Part shown: piece after piece, positions 1 through 4,457 of the stretch
How the letters are laid out: each line of letters opens with the position of its first letter
Position numbering within the stretch: position 1 is the stretch's first letter
Source: Methanoregula sp.
Lineage (GTDB): Archaea; Halobacteriota; Methanomicrobia; Methanomicrobiales; Methanospirillaceae
Assembly (NCBI GenBank): GCA_030653335.1
Contig: JAURZP010000283.1
Coordinates: 1 to 5,873, forward strand
Length of the DNA stretch: 5,873 nucleotides
Direction of reading: 5' to 3'
Notes under the pieces: generated by a model
The model's input: only the letters and a program-made list of their open reading frames with translations
Database searches by the model: none
Told to the model about the DNA's origin: nothing
Made by a program: the position numbers and the translations under genes

Positions 1-90
1 GGAAAAGGGCACGGTAATCAGATAACTATTGAAGTAAAAAATCCTGTTGAATGGCATGGAGGTGAACGCATATGGAGGCAAAGACGTTGA
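1..90 (+). CDS. C-terminal tail of an unrecognised gene (5' end outside window)
   Basis: Frame 1 is open from the window edge to a TGA at 88-90, giving about 29 residues (it starts GKGHGNQITIEVKNPVEWHG and ends RIWRQRR). The other two forward frames close within the first 25 bases, so this is the only forward frame that could carry an upstream gene. It overlaps the ATG at 72 of the next small gene by 19 bases, an arrangement common in two-gene toxin-antitoxin operons. I do not recognise the family. The fragment is too short to assign a function, and it could be chance reading. Confidence 0.35.
   Translation, partial: GKGHGNQITIEVKNPVEWHGGERIWRQRR
58..65 (+). promoter_or_regulatory. Ribosome binding site for the small gene at 72
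   Basis: GGAGGTGA is a full match to the archaeal/bacterial anti-Shine-Dalgarno complement and sits 6 bases before the ATG at 72-74. It is the strongest site of its kind in the window. It fixes the start of the small gene even though that gene's frame is broken downstream. Confidence 0.75.
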
Positions 91-282
91 ATGAAATCCA
101 CAAACAAGGTATTGATGCACTCGTAAAAGTGCTCGGGCCAGTCGATGCGGTCCGGTTCCTCCAGATATATGATCCGGGAAGCGGCGATTATACCAAAGAT
201 AAGAAAACAGTGGCTTGAAGCGGATCCGGACAAATACCTCGCGGCGGTTATCGCTCACGGAAAGAAAAAATCCCGTGCATAA
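72..282 (+). pseudogene. Small conserved protein (about 69 aa), broken by a one-base insertion
   Basis: From the ATG at 72 the frame reads MEAKTLNEIHKQGIDALVKV..., continues through RFLQIYDPGSGDYTKD, and stops at a TGA at 216-218 (48 residues). The next forward frame carries on as RKQWLEADPDKYLAAVIAHG and ends at a TAA at 280-282. Removing one A from the AA at about 200-202 joins the halves as GDYTKDRKQWLEAD in a 70-codon gene (69 residues plus stop). From memory, this matches a widespread family of 65-70 residue proteins with an RFLQQ...G.GDYT.ER..WL core, often found as the second gene of short toxin-antitoxin-like pairs. The role is not established. The strong ribosome binding site and the overlap with the upstream frame support operon expression. 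The break is either a real frameshift mutation or a sequencing error. Confidence 0.65.
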
Positions 283-289
283 TTTTTTT
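283..289 (+). terminator. T-run gene end after the small gene
   Basis: A run of seven T begins directly after the TAA at 280-282. Archaeal transcription commonly ends at such T-runs without needing a hairpin. A weak CCCCGC (300-305) / GCGGGG (328-333) pairing with a 22-base loop follows. It is not required for the call. Confidence 0.35.
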
Positions 290-357
290 CATCGGTATCC
301 CCCGCCTCCCGTTTATCGAGGCATCGAGCGGGGCAGCGGAACACTCGTACTCGAACC

Positions 358-407
358 CTTTTTTTAATCCTGCCATGCCCGGAGCGAGGGGGCGGCCGTG
401 TGGGGAT
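358..407 (+). repeat. Intergenic G-rich element, copy 1
   Basis: This 50-base stretch reads as a T-run, then ATCCTGCC, then GAGGGGG, then GTGTGGGGAT. The same blocks in the same order and near-identical spacing occur at 4295-4345, also between genes. The last 10 bases are identical in both copies. It lies in the 229-base gene-free gap between the small gene and the AroK-like gene. The rest of that gap holds only a GCCGT/ACGGC hairpin (395-399 with 408-412) and a 30-codon ORF that looks like chance. Function is unknown; a transcribed leader or trailer element or a small dispersed repeat are both possible. Confidence 0.4.
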
Positions 408-484
408 ACGGCATCAGGTCTTTCGTTTGAGGGTGTGGCGATGGGTTGTGCCTTATTAGCCGGTTAAACCATTGTTCCAGGCCT

Positions 485-492
485 AAAAAAAA
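485..492 (-). terminator. T8 terminator of the AroK-like gene
   Basis: On the minus strand a run of eight T lies 19 bases beyond the TGA of the kinase gene. The run lies in the loop of a six-base inverted repeat, TCCAGG (476-481) with CCTGGA (502-507). The T-run alone is a credible archaeal termination signal. Confidence 0.5.
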
Positions 493-511
493 CGCACAAT
501 CCCTGGACCTT

Positions 512-1003
512 TCAGAGGACCGCAATGATTTTTTTTACAATCATTTCAAAATCCTCTTTTTCGCAATCGATGGTTATTTCGGCATACTTCTCATACAGCG
601 GGACCCTCTCGTTATACATTTCGAAAAGGGTCTCGCCGCGGGAGAGCACAATTCCCCGGGTCGTGATGTTCCTAAGTCTTTTTTCCATCTCCTCAAAGGA
701 GATCTTAAGGTAAACAACAACGCCATCCCGTGTGAGATGCTCCATAGCCCTTTTACTAAAAACCACACTGCCCCCGGTGGCGATAACCGCATGGTGACAA
801 TGGAGAGACAGGATCGTTTTTTCCTCGATCGTTTTGAAGGCATCGGGCCCGTCCGTGTCGATAATTTCCTGCAGGAGTCTTCCCGTCTTTTTTTGTATCG
901 CGATATCGGTGTCGATAAAATTCATGCCCGGTGTTTTTGCCAGGATCACTCCCACGGTGCTCTTGCCTGCGCCGGGCATGCCGATGAGGATGATGTTTTT
1001 CAT
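512..1003 (-). CDS. Shikimate kinase (AroK)-like P-loop kinase
   Basis: The product is a 163-residue soluble small-molecule kinase of the NMP-kinase fold, close to the usual 160-180 residues of AroK. Walker A is GMPGAGKST (8-16). The DTD motif (31-33) matches the shikimate-binding Asp loop. ATGGSV (75-80) matches the Gly-rich substrate loop. TTRGI (around 114-118) supplies the lid arginine, and ERVPLYEKYA (132-141) supplies the second conserved arginine. Two departures stand out: the substrate-contacting Arg after the DTD loop is Lys (FKTIEE, Lys57), and the GGG loop is GGS. Archaea usually make shikimate phosphate with an unrelated GHMP-family kinase, so the true substrate may differ. The ATG at 1003 fits the family because Walker A starts at residue 8. 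A TATA-like box lies about 40 bases upstream, and a T8 run follows the stop. Kinase family is sure; substrate is not. Confidence 0.85.
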   Translation of the reverse strand: MKNIILIGMPGAGKSTVGVILAKTPGMNFIDTDIAIQKKTGRLLQEIIDTDGPDAFKTIEEKTILSLHCHHAVIATGGSVVFSKRAMEHLTRDGVVVYLKISFEEMEKRLRNITTRGIVLSRGETLFEMYNERVPLYEKYAEITIDCEKEDFEMIVKKIIAVL

Positions 1004-1038
1004 TGTGGGATCCCTGTTTTTTGTTTTTCGGCTGTGGG

Positions 1039-1047
1039 TATATCAAA
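1039..1047 (-). promoter_or_regulatory. Probable TATA box for the AroK-like gene
   Basis: On the minus strand this reads TTTGATATA, close to the archaeal box consensus TTTATATA. It is centred about 40 bases before the start codon at 1003, so a start site 26-27 bases downstream would give a leader of about 13 bases. It lies in the 83-base gap after the stop of the upstream P-loop gene. The AroK-like gene may therefore have its own promoter, in addition to any read-through. Confidence 0.4.
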
Positions 1048-1086
1048 TGTGCGAGGGGGAATCATACCTGAATCGTTACATTCCCC

Positions 1087-1659
1087 TTATAAGCCTGAAC
1101 AGATCTCTCTGATGACAGAATACATATCACCAACGGATGTTGTCCCCGGAAAAACCTGCCGCGTTGCATGAAAACCGGGTTCCCTGCTCCAGACGCTATC
1201 CCAGGCAAATTCGATTGAGTCCTGAATAGCAGGTACAGAATATTCGATGGGTCCCCATGTAAACGGTGCGGGAATATTCGTCTGCCTTTGCAGGGCCCGG
1301 TTTATACAGGTGTCTAACGGAAGCACAAGCCAGATTACCGATACAGGGATTGTGGAGCAAAGAAGGTTTTTCCGGACTTCATTGACGTGAGGACCTCCTC
1401 CGGAAAATTCCAGGATTGCCGGTGTGGAGTTCCCACATATCTCAAGAAAATGGTCCCAGGCGCAATCCTCTCCTGAGACTGTACCGTCACCATAACGGAT
1501 CCGGCATTCATCAATCGAGGCGTACGGGAAACCGGTATCCCGTGCCAGGTATTCCGCAAGAGTTGTCTTTCCGGATCCCAGCGTCCCGATTACCAGGATT
1601 TTTTGTGGGCTGATAACGAGCCTTTCAGCGTTTTTAAAAACCATGCGGGTCCATATCAT
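1087..1659 (-). CDS. P-loop kinase-like NTPase, substrate unknown
   Basis: The 190-residue product has Walker A GTLGSGKTT at about residues 25-33. An acidic SIDECRIRYGDG segment follows, typical of small nucleotide or metabolite kinases, and then a hydrophobic strand ending AILEFSGGGP. A later stretch, RALQRQTNIPAPFTWGP, may form the lid. I see no signal peptide or membrane segment. It resembles adenylate-kinase-related P-loop proteins (AAA_18/AAA_33-like), but I cannot name a substrate. The start is uncertain. The ATG at 1659 has AGGA only 2-3 bases before it, while the in-frame ATG at 1644 (residue 6) fits a TAAATATT box near 1669-1680 and a near-leaderless transcript. It lies 83 bases upstream of the AroK-like gene in the same direction, so co-transcription is possible. 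The two kinases do not appear to be duplicates of each other. Confidence 0.75.
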   Translation of the reverse strand: MIWTRMVFKNAERLVISPQKILVIGTLGSGKTTLAEYLARDTGFPYASIDECRIRYGDGTVSGEDCAWDHFLEICGNSTPAILEFSGGGPHVNEVRKNLLCSTIPVSVIWLVLPLDTCINRALQRQTNIPAPFTWGPIEYSVPAIQDSIEFAWDSVWSREPGFHATRQVFPGTTSVGDMYSVIREICSGL

Positions 1660-1677
1660 TTCCTGTTCACAGAATAT

Positions 1678-2128
1678 TTAGTTCGAACGGTAAATCCGTT
1701 TTATGAGAATCTCTGCTGCCTCTCCACATTCAGCACCTTCCCATATTAAATCTATAATTAGTTGTTGAATGAATACTACGGGCCAATCTTCAACCTCATG
1801 CTTTTCAAAAAAAACATGTTGGTCATTTAAATAAATCCTCACATTTCCTTTGCCAACATAGCCATTTTTTACCAGGTGAGTTTGCCATTTATCGACATCC
1901 TCATCTCTGATATATATTTGGTAATATCGGGGAAATAAATAATTTCAAATGATGTTTTCGGCAAAATAGCCCGTGAGTGCATATTCCATTTTGGCCGTTT
2001 TGAAAAGCATCTTTAGGGTTTTGAATATTGAATTCTCTATAGTAACCTGGACCAAATAGTTGATAAAGACCGGGGTTTTTTTGGAGCAGAGCAGGGGCGT
2101 TTTAACCGGGGAGGTCTTTTAAGGTCAC
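1678..2128 (-). pseudogene. Decayed gene resembling an AbiEi-family (type IV antitoxin) protein
   Basis: No ATG-initiated frame of any size covers this stretch, but one minus-strand frame is open from 2118 to the TAA at 1678-1680 except for a single TGA at 1945-1947. Before that stop it reads MLFKTAKMEYALTGYFAENI (ATG at 2010). After it come 88 codons: NYLFPRYYQIYIRDEDVDKW, then a GKGNVRIYLNDQHVFFEKHE segment, then VEDWPVVFIQQLIIDLIWEG and a C-terminal helix with AAEILIKRIY. The order 'YALTG', a strand pair, 'HVF', then 'vV...QL..DL' and 'AAe.L' is what I know from AbiEi-family proteins, whose partners are AbiEii nucleotidyltransferases. Just upstream, a second frame starting at a GTG (2126-2128) reads VTLKDLPG, a TAA, then NAPALLQKNPGLYQLFG; it may be the 5' part, displaced by a frameshift. 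The region is more AT-rich than the neighbouring kinase genes, consistent with acquisition. No AbiEii partner is seen. Confidence 0.5.
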
Positions 2129-2176
2129 GCCAAAGAGGAGATTTTTCAAACAAAATAAGAAAAGCTGGTTATTCAA

Positions 2177-2251
2177 TCAGGGTTTGATCCGCTTCGCCCC
2201 TGCCATCTTTTCAAATACTTCGTGAGTCTTTACTATCGCAACCGGGTTCAT
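2177..2251 (-). pseudogene. Remnant A of an unrecognised gene (24 codons)
   Basis: The minus strand reads MNPVAIVKTHEVFEKMAGAK and a few more residues to a TGA at 2177-2179. It is credible only because a related stretch occurs at the 3' end of remnant B (3015-3262), where the matching segment reads AMVKIQ, a stop, then VFERMARDI. At DNA level the two share TGCGATxGTxAAGAxTCA and a TTTGAxA...ATGGCA block at matching spacing. No upstream coding is visible in this copy. The rest of the gene-free stretch between 2129 and the SET gene shows only A/T runs, including T8 at 2339-2346 followed by AAAA, which could serve as a promoter box for the SET gene. Confidence 0.4.
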
Positions 2252-2401
2252 CCATCATCTTTTGCAGCGTGAAGCCTGAATACAACCTTCCGGGACCGGT
2301 ATGCCCGTTAATTAAAAAAAATCCGCGTCAAGGTCTGGTTTTTTTTAAAAGAGCGGAGAAATCACAATATCTATCATAAGCCAACACCTTATACTCAATC
2401 C

Positions 2402-2412
2402 GGAGAGGAAGG
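2402..2412 (+). promoter_or_regulatory. Ribosome binding site for the SET gene
   Basis: GGAGAGGAAGG ends just before the ATG at 2415. Its GGAG is 9 bases and its AGGA 5 bases from the start codon, which supports this start. Confidence 0.55.
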
Positions 2413-2414
2413 GT

Positions 2415-2930
2415 ATGCTGGCGGAATTATTTGAGGTAAAAGAGACGGCAAATAAGGGAAAGGGGCTGTACGCCCGGCAACGAGTACCAAAGGGGACGAT
2501 AATCTGTTTTGAGTCAGCCGGTTACCGGGTAATACCGGCAGAAGAATATGAGACAATGTCTGAATCAGCAAAAGAGCACGTTTATCGCAGGGATGATGGT
2601 ACCTATATTGCACCGTCGGACGATTCAAAATACTTTAATCATTCCTGTGATGCAAATGTCTTAGACTCCCGGCTCGGATTCGATATTGTTGTTAAGGACA
2701 TCCAGAAAGGCAAAGAGGTGACCTATGACTACAGGGCCTTCTCCTTTAAGGAAATGCAATGCCATTGCGGGGCAAAAAATTGCTGCAAATTTATCACGTA
2801 CGAGCACCCGGTTCCGGAAAAGCTCCGGCTTTTCTGGGCAAAAAAGGTTGATTCTGCATTGAGACAGGTAAACAAAGTTACACAGCCGCTACAAGAGAAA
2901 GTCAGGTACAGGATCGGAGTGAATGAATAG
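2415..2930 (+). CDS. SET-domain protein (lysine methyltransferase family)
   Basis: The 171-residue product is a compact SET protein that would transfer methyl groups from S-adenosylmethionine to protein lysines. Motifs occur in the expected order: an N-SET loop GKGLYA (15-20) after the first strand, FNHSCDAN (74-81) for cofactor binding, GKEVTYDY (99-106) with the catalytic-site tyrosine, and a post-SET CHCGAKNCC (116-124) whose Cys116, Cys118 and Cys123 fit the C-x-C-x4-C zinc motif. A basic, probably helical tail of about 40 residues follows. All key residues are present, so it should be active. In Methanosarcina a comparable SET protein is reported to methylate the chromatin protein MC1; the target here is unknown, and no chromatin gene lies nearby. 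It runs opposite to almost everything around it and stands alone, flanked by remnants A and B. The ATG is supported by a good ribosome binding site. Confidence 0.9.
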   Translation: MLAELFEVKETANKGKGLYARQRVPKGTIICFESAGYRVIPAEEYETMSESAKEHVYRRDDGTYIAPSDDSKYFNHSCDANVLDSRLGFDIVVKDIQKGKEVTYDYRAFSFKEMQCHCGAKNCCKFITYEHPVPEKLRLFWAKKVDSALRQVNKVTQPLQEKVRYRIGVNE

Positions 2931-3014
2931 GGGCCGGTACGATTATGGGGAGTGTTACTAAAAAGGGATTTGTAAGACAATAGATGAGGGTTAGGAAATT
3001 TAATTATGATTTGA

Positions 3015-3262
3015 TCAGATATCCCGTGCCATTCTCTCAAACACTTACTGAATCTTCACCATCGCAGGAGTTTCCTGCTAACAATATCCCGGCATCTCTT
3101 CCACGTTTCGCGATACATTCTTCCTTAGAAAATTTTCCGCGTGCCATGCGAGCAAAAGTTACCAGGGCATCCTCACCGCCTGCAATTGGCCGTCCATCGT
3201 ACGTCATTTGCGGAACAAGGACCGGCCGGACCTTCTTTATCGAATTGCTTCACCGGAATTTT
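3015..3262 (-). pseudogene. Remnant B of an unrecognised gene, fused to the kinase fragment
   Basis: A minus-strand frame with no ATG start reads KKVRPVLVPQMTYDGRPIAG, continues through GEDALVTFARMARGKFSKEE and CIAKRGRDAGILLAGNS, and then loses frame. Dropping one T from the TCCTGCG at about 3070-3078 restores AMVKI, followed by Q, an in-frame TAA and VFERMARDI, ending at TGA 3015-3017. The composition and regular codon use suggest a once-real protein, and remnant A carries the same C-terminal segment. I do not recognise the family. The 5' end is abrupt: within a few codons the sequence becomes the truncated AroK-like copy at 3263-3433, so this is the tail of one gene joined to the head of another. 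Confidence 0.55.
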
Positions 3263-3433
3263 TATGAACGCACCGTCCCCATCCGTGTCGATAATTTCCT
3301 GCAGGAGTCATCCGTTCTTTTTTTGTATCGCGATATCGGTGTTGATAAAATTCATGCCCGGTGTTTTTGCTAAGATCACTCCCACGGTGCTCTTGCCTGC
3401 TCCGGGCATGCCGGTGAGGATGATGTTTTTCAT
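3263..3433 (-). pseudogene. Truncated second copy of the AroK-like kinase gene
   Basis: The first 163 bases from the ATG at 3431-3433 align without gaps to the 5' end of the intact kinase gene (841-1003), with 12 differences by hand count (about 93% identical). It still encodes MKNIILTGMPGAGKSTVGVI with a complete Walker A, but DTD has become NTD, and an AGA to TGA change stops it at codon 42 (3308-3310). Beyond codon 55 or so, similarity ends and remnant B begins, so the C-terminal two thirds is missing. Similarity also ends exactly at the start codon on the upstream side. A GGAG site lies 8 bases before the ATG, so a 41-residue peptide could be made, but it would lack the substrate and lid regions. 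Confidence 0.85.
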
Positions 3434-3492
3434 GGGGTTTCTCCGGAATTTATCATAAGCGTTTGACAATACCAATAAGGCTCATGGTGGGA

Positions 3493-3828
3493 TTACCCGT
3501 TTTTTAAAATAAGTAAGATTTCCTGCTTTAGTAGGGGAAGATCCTGTTGCGCAGTACTCCAGACTTCATCCAGATCGATGCCGAAGTACTGGTAGACGAG
3601 CAGATGTCGCAATCGCGATAATATATTTCCACAAAAATTTCCTTATGCTGCTTCTGGAATTCCGGTGAGATACCGTTTGCTGCTTCACCGACTACCTGGA
3701 TATGGTAGAGAACCCGGACCTTAAGCAGGTCTGACTGAATGAACTCCTCTTTTGTTATAGGAAGTTTTTCTGTGATACGCTGGAATAGCGTCGTCAATAT
3801 CAAGGAGCCGTGCACGATCACTTCTCAT
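3493..3828 (-). pseudogene. HepT-like HEPN toxin (DUF86), frameshifted three times and lacking the active-site His
   Basis: The ATG at 3828 overlaps the stop of the nucleotidyltransferase gene as ATGA, the usual MntA-HepT arrangement. Read literally, the gene is broken. Removing one base at each of three places (a C at 3782-3783, a T in the five-base run 3633-3637, a T at 3611-3612) gives a clean 110-residue protein ending at TAA 3493-3495. It begins MRSDRARLLDIDDAIQRITE, carries the family's VVGEAAN (45-51), and ends with YFGIDLDEVW (80-89) and QQDLPLLKQEILLIL. HepT toxins are HEPN ribonucleases with an RX4-6HXY motif, which MntA modifies on the Tyr. Here the motif reads RHLLVYQY (73-80): the His is Tyr (codon 3592-3594), while the final Tyr remains. 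Even if the frameshifts were sequencing errors, this copy should lack ribonuclease activity. Confidence 0.85.
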
Positions 3829-4115
3829 AAGGGTACTGCTTCCTGTATCACTGAATTGCGGATCTGTTCCTTAAGACCATTGACTGATGCAACATCCAGA
3901 TCGCAGCCAGGAAGTCCACAGAGTTCCCGCTGGAACGCGGCATGGGTAAGAAGAGATGTGCCGAAAGGAAACCCGACAAGGAAATCGATATCGCTACCAT
4001 CACGGACTTCATGCCGGGCAACAGAGCCGAAGATGCGTATATCTTTTATGCCGAACCGGGCCGCAAGTACGAAGATCTCATCCCGTTTGGCCGCGATCAA
4101 TTCGTAGTGATCCAT
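3825..4115 (-). CDS. mntA: MntA-like minimal nucleotidyltransferase antitoxin
   Basis: The 96-residue product is an MNT-type nucleotidyltransferase, the antitoxin of MntA-HepT systems, which silences its HEPN partner by adding AMP to the Tyr of the RX4HXY motif. The catalytic GSX10DXD signature is complete: GSVARHEVRDGSDID, with Gly30-Ser31 and Asp42/Asp44. A third acidic position is present at CDLDVAS (Asp74). The length is typical of the family, and there is no membrane segment. An AGGA 11 bases before the ATG is a plausible ribosome binding site. The stop codon overlaps the toxin's ATG by four bases (ATGA), so the two were translationally coupled. The antitoxin appears intact while its toxin is broken, a frequent end state of decaying toxin-antitoxin loci. 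It could instead act on a HEPN toxin encoded elsewhere. Confidence 0.85.
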   Translation of the reverse strand: MDHYELIAAKRDEIFVLAARFGIKDIRIFGSVARHEVRDGSDIDFLVGFPFGTSLLTHAAFQRELCGLPGCDLDVASVNGLKEQIRNSVIQEAVPL

Positions 4116-4294
4116 TTTGAAAGTTCCTGTTACCAGATAGGTATACTGTTTACATTAGTAATGCATTGACCCGGTAATTCTGGAAAACCAGGGTTACATG
4201 AGTTTATGATGGCTACGTCTGGTTTACCCGAATCAGGTTGAGGTGATTGGATAAGGAGATCGACGTGTAGTGGCGCAACACCTGGAATCGTTAT

Positions 4295-4345
4295 CTTTTT
4301 TCATCCTGCCGGAAATGTAGGGGGGAGGGGGTCATGTGTGGGGAT
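4295..4345 (+). repeat. Intergenic G-rich element, copy 2
   Basis: A T-run, ATCCTGCC, GAGGGGG and a terminal GTGTGGGGAT repeat the order seen at 358-407. This copy has an extra GGGGGG block, giving three G-runs within 25 bases that might favour a G-rich fold on this strand. It lies in the 342-base gene-free gap 4116-4457, between the MntA-like gene and the ATPase. The longest reading I found there is a 23-codon minus-strand frame beginning MKKDND, which I do not believe. Confidence 0.4.
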
Positions 4346-4369
4346 TTAACGTTATCAACCAAGACGATC

Positions 4370-4388
4370 GCCCACTGCCAGCGTGGGC
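4370..4388. other. Perfect hairpin, 6-bp stem and 7-base loop
   Basis: GCCCAC (4370-4375) pairs with GTGGGC (4383-4388) around TGCCAGC. It lies about 70 bases beyond the stop of the ATPase gene and is not followed by a T-run on either strand, so it is not a classic terminator. It may be a protein-binding site or RNA end structure, or chance. Confidence 0.3.
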
Positions 4389-4396
4389 TTGCCCGG

Positions 4397-4412
4397 AATT
4401 AAAAAGTTAATT
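4397..4412 (-). terminator. AT-rich inverted repeat with T5 run beyond the ATPase stop
   Basis: AATTAA (4397-4402) and TTAATT (4407-4412) form a perfect six-base inverted repeat around AAAG. On the minus strand it contains TTTTT about 50 bases past the ATPase stop codon, so it may end that transcript. An operator is an alternative. Confidence 0.3.
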
Positions 4413-4457
4413 GAGATTCTCCCATGAATCCTGCGAAATCTTTCAGCAGTATCCCCT

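Noticed and set aside
348..358. GGGTTCGAGTA on the minus strand, like a tRNA T-arm or tRNA attachment site
   Set aside because: No matching five-base T stem, anticodon arm or acceptor stem can be drawn around it, and no integrase is present.
375..467. 30-codon plus-strand ORF beginning MPGARGRPCG
   Set aside because: It has no ribosome binding site and a biased composition caused by the G-rich repeat, and there is no recognisable motif.
446..1171. Long plus-strand ORF (241 codons)
   Set aside because: It is the antisense reading of the AroK-like kinase gene and its flank. Its protein shows no motif, while the minus strand has Walker A and all family signatures.
2984..3458. Two overlapping plus-strand ORFs (129 and 105 codons)
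   Set aside because: Both are antisense readings across remnant B and the truncated kinase copy. Their similarity to the plus-strand ORFs over 834-1112 merely reflects the duplicated kinase DNA.
3483..3485. Tiny ORF MSLIGIVKRL between the HepT stop and the kinase copy
   Set aside because: It has ten codons followed by tandem stops, with no ribosome binding site or family resemblance.
3590..3830. Programmed frameshifting as an explanation for the HepT gene
   Set aside because: Three separate shifts would be needed, none of the sites has a classic slippery heptamer, and the catalytic His is lost as well. Mutation or sequencing error is simpler.
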